From NCBI GenBank assembly GCA_965225935.1, contig CBDDCC010000014.1, positions 186,001 to 250,000 on the forward strand: a DNA stretch of 64,000 nucleotides, given 5' to 3'. The stretch's first letter is position 1; every line of letters begins with the position of its first letter. A program made the position numbers and the translations under genes. Below the pieces are notes generated by a model that was not told where the DNA came from, did not search any database, and was given only the letters and a program-made list of their open reading frames with translations. The DNA comes from CALJXB01 sp965225935 (lineage in GTDB: Bacteria; Pseudomonadota; Alphaproteobacteria; Kiloniellales; JAKSDN01). Below are positions 25,949-35,095 of this stretch, piece after piece.

Positions 25949-27001
25949 GAGCGGTATGAGTTTGTATTGAATCGCTATTAGGGGTTCTCGACTCGTTCGA
26001 TATTTGATTCAACATGTTGGCTGGAGAAGGAGGCCAGCCTGTATGAGCAAGCCCTATTCGATGGACCTTCGTGAGCGTGTTGTAGGGGCTGTTGAGGAAG
26101 CTGGGCTTTCGCGTCGCCAGGCGGCGGCACGGTTTGGGGTATCGGTCTCGACGGCGATCAATTGGCTGCAGCGGTACCGGGCGACGGGCAGCGTGGCCGC
26201 TGGTCAGATCGGCGGGCATCGTCCCAAGAAGATCGTCGGCGCCCATCGCGACTGGCTGATTGAGCGCTGCTCTGCGGGCGCCTTCACCTTGCGCGGGCTT
26301 CAGGGCGAGTTGGCGGCGCGCGGCCTTCGGGTGGACTACCGCACGGTCTGGAGCTTTGTGCACGGCGAGAAGCTGAGCTTCAAAAAAAACCGCCGTCGCC
26401 AGTGAGCGCGAGCGCCCGGACGTGGCGCGCCGGCGCGCCCAGTGGAAGAAATACCGTGGCCGTATCGCCCCGGAGCGTCTGATCTTCATCGACGAGACCT
26501 GGGCGCGGACCAACATGGCGCCGCTGCGGGGCTGGGCGCCGCGCGGCCGGAGGCTGCCGGCCAAGCTGCCGCACGGCAAGTGGAAGACCCTGACCTTCCT
26601 GGCCGCGCTGCGCCAGGACCGCATCGAGGCCCCCTGGCTGCTCGACGGACCCATCAACGGCGAACGTTTCCGCCTCTATGTGGAAAAGCTCCTGCTGCCC
26701 ACCCTCAGGCCCGGCGATATCGTCATCATGGACAACCTGGGAAGCCACAAGTCCAAGGCCGTCAGGCAGGCGGTCCGTTCGGCCCAAGCCAGGCTCTTGT
26801 TCCTGCCCAAGTACTCGCCCGACTTGAACCCCATCGAGCAGGTCTTTTCCAAGCTCAAACACCGCCTCAGAACAGCCGCGGCCCGCACCCCGGACGACAT
26901 CTGCGAGGCCATTGGCCAAATCCTCCCGACATTTAGCCCAGAGGAATGTGCCAACTACTTCAAAAACGCCGGATATGGCCTAGCCTAGAGTCATCACGCT
27001 C
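25949..27001 (+). mobile_element. IS630-family insertion sequence, about 1.05 kb, apparently complete
   Basis: Flanked by TA on both sides (25947-25948 and 27002-27003), the target typical for IS630/Tc1-mariner elements. Terminal inverted repeats are imperfect: GAGCGGTATGAG at the left against GAGCGTGATGAC read inward from the right. The interior holds one transposase gene split by a frameshift site. Boundaries were set by eye from the TIRs and the TA. Confidence 0.8.
26043..26988 (+). CDS. IS630-family transposase, two overlapping frames joined by a frameshift
   Basis: The first frame (26043-26405) begins MSKPYSMDLRERVVG after AAGGAGG and contains the helix-turn-helix LSRRQAAARFGVSVSTAINW. 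It stops at 26405. The catalytic part continues in the +1 frame to 26988, with the DDE residues in FIDETW, IVIMDNLGSHKS and SPDLNPIEQVF. The crossover is a run of eight A at 26382-26389: dropping one A (or a +1 shift) gives FKKTAVASERERPDVARRR, the normal IS630 sequence. This is the programmed frameshift arrangement of several IS630 elements, so the gene is probably functional, not broken. Confidence 0.88.
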
Positions 27002-27145
27002 TAGGCAAAAAGAAAGAGCGCCCTGGGGCGCTCGAAAGAGGGCAGACCGCGGCGGCTAGCTGGACCGACGCGCCGCCGCTCCCGCGCGGCCGGCGCGGGT
27101 TCGCGGCGGCCGTGCGCGCCTGGTCCCGCGCGCCGGCCTCGGCCT

Positions 27146-27352
27146 TCAGACTGCGGCGCGGCTGCGCTTTCCGGGGCCCGACGGGAAGGCCACCATCTGG
27201 CCCGCCCCGGTCAGCATGTTCCGCAGTTCGCCCAGGCAGCGCTCCAGATTGGCGAGCTCCCGGGCGTCTTCCCGATCGTAGATTTCCATGCAGCTGAGCT
27301 TGATCTCCACCAGGTCGATCAAGGTCTCCAGCGTGCGCTTCGATATGCTCAT
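27146..27352 (-). CDS. small conserved alpha-helical protein
   Basis: 68 aa beginning MSISKRTLETLIDLVEIKLSC; heptad-like helices over residues 5-48 (IDLVEIKLSCMEIYDREDARELANLERCL) and a basic tail. I have seen close relatives as hypothetical proteins in Rhodospirillales genomes. RBS GGAGGGGGAAA lies before the ATG. No function can be stated. Confidence 0.65.
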   Translation of the reverse strand: MSISKRTLETLIDLVEIKLSCMEIYDREDARELANLERCLGELRNMLTGAGQMVAFPSGPGKRSRAAV

Positions 27353-27499
27353 TGGCGTTTCCCCCTCCGTCGAGGAGCACAGGGGAAAAGCTTGGCCGCG
27401 CCTGGATTAAAAAGTCGTGAAGCCGGAAGCGGTTCGCTGGCGGGATCCGGCCGGCTACGGCGGCGGAGGCCTCCGGGCCCGCTTTCGCCCGCCGCGGCG

Positions 27500-27529
27500 T
27501 TGACAGTCCCGCCCCGGCGCGGCTAGAAC
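27500..27529 (+). promoter_or_regulatory. probable promoter of tRNA-Ser
   Basis: TTGACA at 27500-27505 followed after 17-18 bases by CTAGAAC (27523-27529). This spacing and the CTAGAAC -10 are usual for strong stable-RNA promoters in alphaproteobacteria. Transcription would begin about 50 nt before the tRNA. Confidence 0.55.
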
Positions 27530-27587
27530 CCGCGGGGTCCGCACCCGGGCGGCGGCCACCGGCCGCCAGCGCCGGCGAGTCTCCCGC

Positions 27588-27679
27588 GGAGGGATGGCCG
27601 AGCGGCTGAAGGCGCTCCCCTGCTAAGGGAGTAGGCTCCTAACAGGGCCTCGAGGGTTCGAATCCCTCTCCCTCCGCCA
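27588..27679 (+). tRNA. tRNA-Ser (anticodon GCU)
   Basis: 92 nt with encoded CCA. The acceptor stem pairs GGAGGGA (27588-27594) with TCCCTCC (27669-27675), discriminator G, then CCA. D-arm, a long variable arm typical of serine tRNAs, and the T-arm GGGTTCGAATCCC are all present. The anticodon loop CTGCTAA is closed by CTCCC/GGGAG, with GCT at 27622-27624, reading AGC/AGU codons. Confidence 0.97.
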
Positions 27680-27770
27680 TCCGCCTCCGCCAAGGCTTTG
27701 GCGGGACTGGGCTTTGGAGCTGCTTCGAGGCGGATGTCACGCCGTAGCTTCAGCGAAGGCGGACCTCTAT

Positions 27771-28010
27771 ATGCAGTATGTGTATGTCCTCGAGAGCGAA
27801 GCCGATCCGGGGCGCTGCTATGTTGGCGCGACGAAGGACCCCGAGCGGCGTCTCCTTGAGTACAACTTCGGAAAATCCATTCATACGTACAAACGCAAGC
27901 CGTGGAAGCTGGCGGTCTGCATCGGGTTCGCCGGTCGTGCCAAAGCGCTCTGGTTCGAACGATATCTCAGATCCGGTTCCGGTCGAGCCTTCGCCAAGAG
28001 GCACTTCTGA
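27771..28010 (+). CDS. stand-alone GIY-YIG nuclease-like protein
   Basis: 79 aa, almost only the GIY-YIG domain: YVYVLES at the start, CYVGATKDPERRLLEYN with the catalytic Arg, and LWFERYLRSGSGRAF with the catalytic Glu. It belongs to the small UPF0213/YhbQ-like group found widely in bacteria with no settled role. It lies 90 bp after tRNA-Ser; upstream, CCGCCAA and TTGGCGG (27687-27704) form a small hairpin. Confidence 0.82.
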   Translation: MQYVYVLESEADPGRCYVGATKDPERRLLEYNFGKSIHTYKRKPWKLAVCIGFAGRAKALWFERYLRSGSGRAFAKRHF

Positions 28011-28085
28011 GGCACCAGATTCGAGCCTTGGCGACCGGCGATCCGTTCGGCCTTCGCCAACCGGCGCCTCTGGCAGCGGTCCTGC

Positions 28086-29462
28086 TCATTCCCCCCTTGC
28101 TTTAGCCGCGGCCCCCACCGGCCCGTGGCGCTCGATGGTGAGCCAGGCGATGACGAGGACGGCGAGGGAGACGGCTGCGGTGGCGAGGAAGACGGTCTGA
28201 TAGCTGCCGGTGCTGGTGAAGAGGGTGCTGCAGAAGGCCATGCCGAGGGTCGCGCCGAGGAGCTGGGACGACATGGCGATGCCGCCGGCCTGGCCGTGCT
28301 TGTCCGGCGGCACGCTGCTCATGACCGCGCGCTGGGGCGGCACGAAGAGGAAGGCCATGCAGAGGCCCCAGATCAGCAGGCCGGGGAAAAGGAAGACATA
28401 GCTCCCCCAGTTCATGGCGGCGGCGAAGCCGGCGGTCGCGACGAACATGGCGGCAAGCGAGATCAGCACCGGTCGGCGGGCCGAATAGCGGTCGGCGGCG
28501 CGGCCGGCGAGGGGGGCCGTGACGGGCTGGACCGCCACCGTGGGCAGCAGCGCGACGCCGGCCATGAGCGGCGACATCTGGAGCACCTCCTGGAAGTAGA
28601 GGGCACCGAACACGAACAGGGCCATCTTGCCGAACTGGGCGGTGAAGATCGCCAGGTTGCAGCCCGTGAAGGTCGGGTTGGCGAAGAGGTCGACCTCGAT
28701 GAGCGGCGCGGTCTTCGCGCGCTCGACCCGCACGAAGGCGGCCAGCAGCAGAAGGCCCGCCAGCAGCAGGGCCAAAATGGCCGGATCGCCCCAGCCCCAC
28801 TCGGGCCCCTCCATGACGGCGAAGACGAACATGGAGAGCCCGGCGACCAGGAGGATCAGGCCGGTCTTGTCGAGGCGCTGCCTCGTCTCGGCGCGCGGCG
28901 GCTCCCGCCAGGCGGCGAGCACCACGAGCGCCACCGCCAGCACCACCGGCGGGTTGACCCAGAAGATCCAGCGCCAGGAGAGGACGTCGGTCAGCAGGCC
29001 GCCGGCGAGCGGGCCAGACGCCAGGAAGATCGTGCCGACCGCGCCGTAGAGCCCGAGGGCGAAGCCGCGCTGGCTTTCCGGAAAGGCGATGGTCACCATG
29101 GCGAGCGATGAGGGGAAGATGATGGCCGCGCCCGCCCCCTGCACGGCCCGGGCGGCGATCAGCCAGAACCCGTTGCCGGCAAAGCCGCAGGCCAGCGAGG
29201 CGAGCCCGAAGAGCGCCAGGCCGACGCTCACCAGGGCCTTGTGGCCGACGATGTCGCCCAGCTTGCCGGCCGCGGCGGCCAGCCCCGCGAGCACCAGCAT
29301 GTAGACGTTGACCACCCAGTGGGAATCGATCTCGGAGAGGGCGAGGTCCCGCTGGATGGTCGGCAGGGCGACGCCCACCACCGTCTCGTCCAGCAGGATA
29401 ACGCCGAGGATGGCGCCCATGGCGCCCAGCACCCACCACTTGCGGCTGTCTTCGGAAATCAT
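28086..29462 (-). CDS. MFS drug:H+ exporter, DHA2 (14-TM) family
   Basis: 458 aa with up to 14 helices. Signatures: motif D1-like LDETVVGVALPTIQRDL near residue 25, motif A-like AGKLGDIVGHKALV near 66, motif C-like GAVGTIFLASGPLAGGLL near 140. This places it with EmrB/QacA-type multidrug exporters. Start chosen at the ATG at 29462 with GGGGGAC upstream; open frame further upstream is Pro/Arg-rich and outside the family. Substrate unknown; no regulator is adjacent. Confidence 0.88.
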   Translation of the reverse strand: MISEDSRKWWVLGAMGAILGVILLDETVVGVALPTIQRDLALSEIDSHWVVNVYMLVLAGLAAAAGKLGDIVGHKALVSVGLALFGLASLACGFAGNGFWLIAARAVQGAGAAIIFPSSLAMVTIAFPESQRGFALGLYGAVGTIFLASGPLAGGLLTDVLSWRWIFWVNPPVVLAVALVVLAAWREPPRAETRQRLDKTGLILLVAGLSMFVFAVMEGPEWGWGDPAILALLLAGLLLLAAFVRVERAKTAPLIEVDLFANPTFTGCNLAIFTAQFGKMALFVFGALYFQEVLQMSPLMAGVALLPTVAVQPVTAPLAGRAADRYSARRPVLISLAAMFVATAGFAAAMNWGSYVFLFPGLLIWGLCMAFLFVPPQRAVMSSVPPDKHGQAGGIAMSSQLLGATLGMAFCSTLFTSTGSYQTVFLATAAVSLAVLVIAWLTIERHGPVGAAAKARGE

Positions 29463-29743
29463 GCGGCGTCCCCCGATGCCACGGACCGGCGGCATTCCGG
29501 CCCGTTTCGCCCCCTGGCCGGCAGCGGTGCCGAACGGCCCGCCGGCCCGGCCTGAAGGACGCCAGCCTAGTGGAAAGCGAGAGTCCCGGAAACCCGGGCG
29601 CAGGTCCGGTCCAGGGGCGGGGCCGGATGGTCCAGGAAAGGGAGTCCCGCCCAAACGTCCTCTGGTATAAGGTGACCCTTCGGGCCCGGGTCGGGGGCGT
29701 GACCTGGAAGCCACGGCCGATGGAGTGGAATCCGGGAGCAGCC

Positions 29744-29890
29744 ATGGACGAGGCCACCGAGATCCAGTTTCAGCAGATCTGGAAGCAGCAGAGGGATCTG
29801 CAAGATCGGATCGGGGACCTGGAACAGGCCCTGCTGGAACTGGCCAAGCGCATAGAGGCGATCGAGCAGGCCGTATCCGCGAAGGGCTGA
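29744..29890 (+). CDS. short coiled-coil protein (tentative)
   Basis: 48 aa from the ATG at 29744 (GGGAGCAG upstream): the sequence QIWKQQRDLQDRIGDLEQ and ALLELAKRIEAIEQAV has clear heptads and would form one helix. The ORF is open further upstream, but that part is low-complexity. Nothing indicates a function, and it could be non-coding. Confidence 0.35.
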   Translation: MDEATEIQFQQIWKQQRDLQDRIGDLEQALLELAKRIEAIEQAVSAKG

Positions 29891-30250
29891 GCGCTGGGCC
29901 CGGCCAACAGTTTTCTCAATCCAATCAATGCCTTAAGGAATCCGGTTCTCCGAGCGCAAAAGAAGCAATAGAAATCAATAACTTGCGCTGCAAGTCCGGA
30001 TCGCGTGTCGACCGCTTCGCCGTCCGGGCCAACGGCTCGTTCGGTCCGCGTTGTCCCCGTTTCCGAACCTCCGGGCGCCAACGCCCGAGCGCGCGCGAAA
30101 TCCGTCCGGAACGCCCCAGGTCCTGAAGTGCCGCGGACCGCCGGTGCGCGGCAAAGTTGACTCGAAGGGCAACTGTGGAATGCTTGATCGAACAGTCCCC
30201 ATCTTCCGTTTTTGCTTTACGCGAGGCCGCCTTTGAGATCGGGAGGCCAG
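29891..30250. other. 360-bp gap before the secreted hydrolase
   Basis: No gene supported. The first 100 bases are less GC-rich than the surroundings (for example AATCAATGCC and AGAAATCAATAA), which may mark a promoter for the downstream hydrolase. GGGAGGCCAG immediately before 30251 is its ribosome site. Confidence 0.3.
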
Positions 30251-31096
30251 ATGCCGCTGCCGCGGACCTTCAAGCCCTGCGCGTTCGCAGCGGTTCTTCT
30301 GATGGCCGGGGCGGCTTCGACGGGCAGCAACTTGGCGCAAAGCGCGAGCGCGGAAACCGCCGCCGCCAAAGCCTGCGCGGCCGACAACAGGACCCGTGTT
30401 GCGGCAAATGGCGAGTGCCTGGTGATCGGAACCTACGGCGAGCCTGCCGAGCGAACATCGCTGCTGATCGCCCTCCACGGCGACCAACCCGACGGCGGGC
30501 CTTCCGATAAGATATTCCTGCTGGCCCGGTTTCTCGGCACGAAGGGCGTTGTTGCCGTCGGTTTGATCCGGCCCGGATACCACGATTCGAAGGGCAATCG
30601 TTCGACGGGCAACAGCTATCGCGAAAAAGACAACTACCGACCCGATGTCATCGCAACCGTGGCGGCCAGCGTCGAGGTGCTCAAGAACCACTATAAAGCC
30701 GACAACGTCGTACTGGTCGGGGTGTCCGGGGGCGCGGCCATAGCGGGCATTATCATCGGCAAATACCCGGGTCTGGTCGACGCCGCCGTTCTTGCGGCTT
30801 GTCCTTGCAACGTGCCCGACTGGCGAATCATGAGACGAGGCTACAACAACTGGCCTCTCAGCCTCTCGCCGCACGATTTCATTGCCGAGATCGACAAGAA
30901 AACCACGGTGGTCGCCATCACTGGCGCAGAAGACGACAATACGGAACCGGTCTTGGCCAGGAACTACGTGGCAGATCTCCAGGCGCAGGGGATCGACGCG
31001 ACTTTTGTCGAAGTGCCTGGCGCCGGACACTACGGCATACCGAGAACGACCGCTTTCATTGCCGCTATCTACGAACTGCTGGAGAGGCGTCCCTAG
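30251..31096 (+). CDS. secreted alpha/beta hydrolase
   Basis: 281 aa with a signal peptide (about residues 1-35, SASAETAAA). The hydrolase fold is shown by LLIALHGDQPDG (oxyanion loop), the nucleophile elbow GVSGGAA near residue 160, an acidic site in ITGAEDDN, and the catalytic His in PGAGHYG. Two Cys in ACPCNVPDW could form a disulfide. It resembles dienelactone-hydrolase/esterase-like periplasmic enzymes; substrate unknown. Its codon choice and slightly lower GC content differ a little from neighbours, which may indicate later arrival. Confidence 0.78.
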   Translation: MPLPRTFKPCAFAAVLLMAGAASTGSNLAQSASAETAAAKACAADNRTRVAANGECLVIGTYGEPAERTSLLIALHGDQPDGGPSDKIFLLARFLGTKGVVAVGLIRPGYHDSKGNRSTGNSYREKDNYRPDVIATVAASVEVLKNHYKADNVVLVGVSGGAAIAGIIIGKYPGLVDAAVLAACPCNVPDWRIMRRGYNNWPLSLSPHDFIAEIDKKTTVVAITGAEDDNTEPVLARNYVADLQAQGIDATFVEVPGAGHYGIPRTTAFIAAIYELLERRP

Positions 31097-31169
31097 GCCC
31101 GGTCAGCCGTCTCGATGACCGCCTCCGGCTGGCGTTCTCGGGCCGTCCGACCCGAGCATCCTTGCCGGC

Positions 31170-31823
31170 CTATTGCTGGCCCTGCGGCTCGCTCCAGTCG
31201 TCGTTGGTCGGCTCCGTCCAGCCGCCGCCCTCTTCCTCCCAGACGATGGTCTCGCCTTCGCTCTTGCTTTCCCCGCCGCCGGAGCTTTCCAGCTCCTCGT
31301 CGAAGACGATGACGCCGGTCTCCTCGTTGACCTTGACGCTGCCGCTGCCGCCGGTCTGGCGCGCGGAGTCGATGATCTCCGGCGGCGCCTTGACGAGGCG
31401 CGGCTGGTAGTCGCCGATCATCATCGCCGTGTCGCCCGGCTGGAGCGGCTCTTGCGAGTCCTTCTGCACGATCACCTTCTGGGCGCCGTCCATGTCGATG
31501 ACGTAGCGGGTGGCGGTGGTGTCGGTGGCCTGCTGCTCGATGGCGTAGCCGATCAGTCCGCCCAGGACGGCGAGGCCGACGATCGCCCCGTTGCCGCCCA
31601 CCTGGGAGCCGATCAGGCCGCCGCCGGTGGCGCCCACCCCGGCACCGACGATGCCCGGCGTTTCGGGGTCGATCTTGACCTCCTCGGCGTGGACCACCTT
31701 GACCAGGCGGTAGCTCTCCAGACGGTTCATGTCCTCGGGCTTGTAGACCGCCGATTCCTCGACCTGGGCGCAGCCCCCCAGCAGGACCAGGACCGCCCCG
31801 ACGGCGGTAATTTTCGCGTACAT
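31170..31823 (-). CDS. glycine-zipper outer-membrane lipoprotein
   Basis: 217 aa. Lipobox VLLGGC places lipidation at Cys18. Residues 58-93 form a glycine zipper (GIVGAGVGATGGGLIGSQVGG...GLIGYAIE) like SlyB/Pal-type 17-kDa antigens, which insert a hairpin in the outer membrane. The rest is a beta-rich part (TRYVIDMDGAQKVIVQK) and an acidic, Trp-containing tail (TIVWEEEGGGWTEP). A cell-envelope role is likely; the long acidic C-terminus is an addition not seen in SlyB. Confidence 0.75.
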   Translation of the reverse strand: MYAKITAVGAVLVLLGGCAQVEESAVYKPEDMNRLESYRLVKVVHAEEVKIDPETPGIVGAGVGATGGGLIGSQVGGNGAIVGLAVLGGLIGYAIEQQATDTTATRYVIDMDGAQKVIVQKDSQEPLQPGDTAMMIGDYQPRLVKAPPEIIDSARQTGGSGSVKVNEETGVIVFDEELESSGGGESKSEGETIVWEEEGGGWTEPTNDDWSEPQGQQ

Positions 31824-32069
31824 GACGTGATCTCCTAGCTGTCAGCCTCGACGGGCTTTGGCGGCATACTACACCAACACTTCCCCGTTGTGATTGTTCG
31901 CGGAAGACTCCTCCCACATCCCCGCCAAAGCCGAGAGTCCGCGCATTTTCCGCCCCGGCGACGGTTGGCGGCGGGGCCGTCCCGCCCGAAAGTCCTAAGC
32001 GTTTATTAAAGATTTCCCGCTAATGTCCCGGGTCCAAGGTCCTGCCGCCCGTGCGGGAAAGACAGCAAC
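31824..32069. promoter_or_regulatory. divergent region between the lipoprotein and the Tad-type cluster
   Basis: 246 bp between two genes reading outward. The sequence just before the plus-strand gene is AT-rich (GCGTTTATTAAAGATTTC near 31999) and could hold its promoter. The lipoprotein ribosome site on the minus strand is GGAGATCACG. Confidence 0.35.
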
Positions 32070-33182
32070 ATGGCAAAGAACCTTCACAGATATTTGATTT
32101 CCAATATTAAAGCCTTCGCGAGCGACAGCAGGGGTTCGGTCTACGTCTGGGTCGCGGGCGGGCTCCTTGCGACCCTGGGCCTGGCCGGACTGGCGGTCGA
32201 CATGAGCTACTTCTACGTGCTGCGCAACCAGCTCCAGACTTCGGCGGATTCGGCCGCGCTGGCCGGAGCGAGGCTCATTTCCGACGCGGACGAAATGCGC
32301 ACCGAGGCCAAGAAGTACGCCCGGATGAACGTGCCCCACGACATGAGCATCCTGGCGGATTCCGACATCGTCTCGGGCAACTGGGATCCCGACGCCCGAG
32401 CCTTCACGGCCGGCGGCAGCCCGGCCAACGCCGTCCGGGTGACCACCCGCATGTCCCAGAACAACGGCAACGCGGCGGAGACCTTCTTCGCGCGGGTGCT
32501 CGGCTTCGACGACGTGGACATCTCCACCACCGCGGTGGCCGCCTACGCCAACGGCGACGAGTGGGACGTGCTGGTGGTTCAGGACGTGACCGGCTCCTTC
32601 AGCGGCGAGATCGCGGACGCGCGCGATGCCAACCACGCCCTCTTGGACTGCCTGCAGCAGCGCAACAGCGGCGATTCCCTGGTCGGCATGGTGACCTTCA
32701 CCGGCGTGGCCCAGGACTACGTCGGGCTGGACACCCTCGAGAACGGCTACGATTCCATGTCGACCGCCATCGACGGCCTCGACAGCTGCAACAATCCGGG
32801 CATGCCCTCCTGCAGCGGCACCCATGTGGGGGCTGGCATCGAACGGGGCATCGACCTGTTCCAGGCGACGCCGGTCACACCCGATGCCGGCCGCGCCATG
32901 GTTATTCTCGGCGACGGCGCGCCCACCGCCTCGGGTCCCAACGCCGGCAGGAGCGAGCAGGAGCTGAAGGACGAGGCCATCGCCTTCGCCAACCAGGCGG
33001 AGGACCTGGGCATCTCGATCTTCACGGTTTTCTACGACGAGGACGACGACGACGATGCCGCGCAGTTCTTCGAGGACCTGGTACGCGGCGACGGCAGGGC
33101 CATGCGCACGCCCGATCCGGCCCAGCTTCCGGAGCTGTTCGAGAACGTCTGCTCGCAGATGCCTTTGAGGCTGGTCCTCTAG
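32070..33182 (+). CDS. TadG-like protein with von Willebrand A domain (first copy)
   Basis: 370 aa. Residues 15-65 are the TadE/TadG N-terminal region: RGSVYVWVAGGLLATLGLAGLAVDM, a single helix, followed by QLQTSADSAALAGARLI, a typical class III pseudopilin segment. From residue 168 there is a vWA domain with a MIDAS motif VVQDVTGSFS (DxTxS form), then GTHVGAGIERGIDLF and MVILGDGAPTAS. Such proteins sit at the cell surface with Flp/Tad pili and contribute to adhesion. The weak ribosome site (GGGAAAGAC) may mean modest translation. A second, unrelated-length copy follows. Confidence 0.85.
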   Translation: MAKNLHRYLISNIKAFASDSRGSVYVWVAGGLLATLGLAGLAVDMSYFYVLRNQLQTSADSAALAGARLISDADEMRTEAKKYARMNVPHDMSILADSDIVSGNWDPDARAFTAGGSPANAVRVTTRMSQNNGNAAETFFARVLGFDDVDISTTAVAAYANGDEWDVLVVQDVTGSFSGEIADARDANHALLDCLQQRNSGDSLVGMVTFTGVAQDYVGLDTLENGYDSMSTAIDGLDSCNNPGMPSCSGTHVGAGIERGIDLFQATPVTPDAGRAMVILGDGAPTASGPNAGRSEQELKDEAIAFANQAEDLGISIFTVFYDEDDDDDAAQFFEDLVRGDGRAMRTPDPAQLPELFENVCSQMPLRLVL

Positions 33183-33538
33183 TAGCCGGCCGGCCCTAGA
33201 CTCAGTCGCCATCCGGCGGCGAAGCCCGCCGCCCGTCTCCAACCGTCGCGCAGGTCCGCCCGGCCCGTCCCAGGACGCGCCCGCACTTTTGTCGCCACAC
33301 GCCGCCGTTGCCGGGTGACGCTGCCGCTTCTTTGGGCCTGCAAACCGGTAGGCATTATTCTCGACTATTGGATGAATCTATAATAAAACTGCGCAGGAAT
33401 TTAGATTTACTTTTGTTTTTATCAATGACATGCTTTAACAATATAAAACGATATTTTCACTAATATTTCGTCTTTACAGATCCTTAATCTCTATGAACTG
33501 AAATCGACCCCACTCTGCGATCTTGAGAAGGTGGCGTT
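33183..33538. promoter_or_regulatory. AT-rich control region between the two TadG-like genes
   Basis: The stretch 33350-33500 is strikingly AT-rich for this genome (tracts such as TCTATAATAAAACTG and ACAATATAAAACG). It almost certainly contains a promoter, so the second TadG gene and the two TadE genes may be expressed separately from the first. GAGAAGGTGG precedes the ATG at 33539. Confidence 0.5.
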
Positions 33539-35041
33539 ATGGTTGGTCGGTTGCTTCCTCGGTCGCTGCCACGGTTGCTTCCTCGCCTTGCCGGACAGGC
33601 GAAACGCTTTGCCGCCAACGACAAAGGCGGCGTCTACTCCATCCTCGGATTCGGGATCATTCCGCTGGTGGCCATGCTCGGTCTGGTGACCGACGCAGGC
33701 CGCGGCTACCTGGTCAAGTCCCAGCTGGGCCAGGCGGTCGACGCCGCGGCCTTGGCCGGCGGCCGGGCCATGTTCCAGGAATATCAGTCGGACGATATCC
33801 ACAAGTACTTCGAGGCCAACTTCCCCTCGCACTTCATGGGGGCCGATGTCCAGCCGCTGAACATCGATATCGCGCCCGCCGGCGATTCGGTCGAGGTCAT
33901 CGCCACCGCGGACGTGCCCACCTCCTTTCTGCAGGTGCTCGACATCGGCAACATGACGGTGACGGCCCGGGCCGTGGTCAACCGCCAGGTGCGCGGCCTG
34001 GAGCTCGCCCTGGTGATGGACAACACCGGCTCCATGCGCGGCGGCGGCAAGATGGACGCTATGAAGGACGCCGCCGAGGACCTGATCGACATCCTCTACG
34101 GCGAGCGCGAGGAGGTGGAGGATTTCTACGTCTCCCTCGTTCCCTATGCCGCCATGGTCAACGTCGGCAGCGACCACGACGACTGGCTCCAGGGCTACAA
34201 TCCTGCCAGCTACGGGGCGACCAACTGGAAGGGCTGCGTCGAGGCCCGCATCGGCGACGTCGGCGATCCCGACGACGATCAAGACAGCAGCGACGCGCCG
34301 CCGACCGACGGCCTCTGGAACCCGGCGCTCTGGGAGAGCACCGAGGGCGCCTATCCGGGAACCGGCGACAACGACTGGAACAACGGCAACATCGACGAGG
34401 CGAACGAGGCCCAGAACAACGGCCTCGGCCCCAATCTCGGCTGCGGGCCGGCGATCACCCCGCTGATCACCGCGAAGACCGACGTGCTCGCCGCCATCGA
34501 CGAGATGCAGCCCTGGCACCGCGGCGGCACCATGGCGAACCTGGGCCTGGCCTGGGGCTGGCGCACCATCTCGCCCCAGTGGCGCGGGCTCTGGGGCGAC
34601 GACACGCCGACCTTCCTGCCCTTCGACTACGGCGAGGAATTCATGGACAAGGCCGTGGTCCTGCTCACCGATGGCGAGAACCAGTGGTACGACTGGCCCG
34701 GCGGCCTGCCCGGCAGCCCCAACGGCGGCACCTATCCGGGCGCCGACTACACGGCCTACGGCCGCATCAACGAAGAGCGTCTCGGCGATGGCATCGACAC
34801 CAACTGGGAAGCCAAGAACGAGATCAACGGCCGCATGGCGAACCTCTGCTCCGCCATGAAGGCGCAGAACATCATCATCTTCACGATCCTGTTCCAGGTG
34901 AACGACGATGACACCGAGACCCTCTACCAGAACTGCGCCACCTCGTCGGACCACTTCTTCGACGCCGACAGCAACAGCGAGCTGGCGAGCGTGTTCCAGG
35001 TGATCGGAACGGAGCTCGCCAACCTCAGGCTGTCGGAGTAG
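33539..35041 (+). CDS. TadG-like protein with von Willebrand A domain (second copy)
   Basis: 500 aa. After a basic N-terminus, residues 30-75 carry KGGVYSILGFGIIPLVAMLGLVTDAGRGY and QLGQAVDAAALAGGRAM, the TadG anchor and alanine-rich region. The vWA domain begins near residue 158 with an intact MIDAS DNTGSM and continues with a long Asp/Asn/Trp-rich insertion (about 220-330, for example DDDQDSSDAPP) before GGTMANLGLAWGWR and VVLLTDGENQW. The insertion is probably surface-exposed and could bind calcium. Encoded 54 bp before a TadE-type gene. Confidence 0.87.
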   Translation: MVGRLLPRSLPRLLPRLAGQAKRFAANDKGGVYSILGFGIIPLVAMLGLVTDAGRGYLVKSQLGQAVDAAALAGGRAMFQEYQSDDIHKYFEANFPSHFMGADVQPLNIDIAPAGDSVEVIATADVPTSFLQVLDIGNMTVTARAVVNRQVRGLELALVMDNTGSMRGGGKMDAMKDAAEDLIDILYGEREEVEDFYVSLVPYAAMVNVGSDHDDWLQGYNPASYGATNWKGCVEARIGDVGDPDDDQDSSDAPPTDGLWNPALWESTEGAYPGTGDNDWNNGNIDEANEAQNNGLGPNLGCGPAITPLITAKTDVLAAIDEMQPWHRGGTMANLGLAWGWRTISPQWRGLWGDDTPTFLPFDYGEEFMDKAVVLLTDGENQWYDWPGGLPGSPNGGTYPGADYTAYGRINEERLGDGIDTNWEAKNEINGRMANLCSAMKAQNIIIFTILFQVNDDDTETLYQNCATSSDHFFDADSNSELASVFQVIGTELANLRLSE

Positions 35042-35095
35042 GGCCGGAGGCCGGGGGCAGCCCCCCGCGCCGGCCGCGAGGCGAAAGCACACGAA

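Noticed and set aside
27588..28010. Genomic island attachment site at tRNA-Ser
   Set aside because: No integrase nearby and no repeated copy of the tRNA 3' end seen elsewhere in the window.
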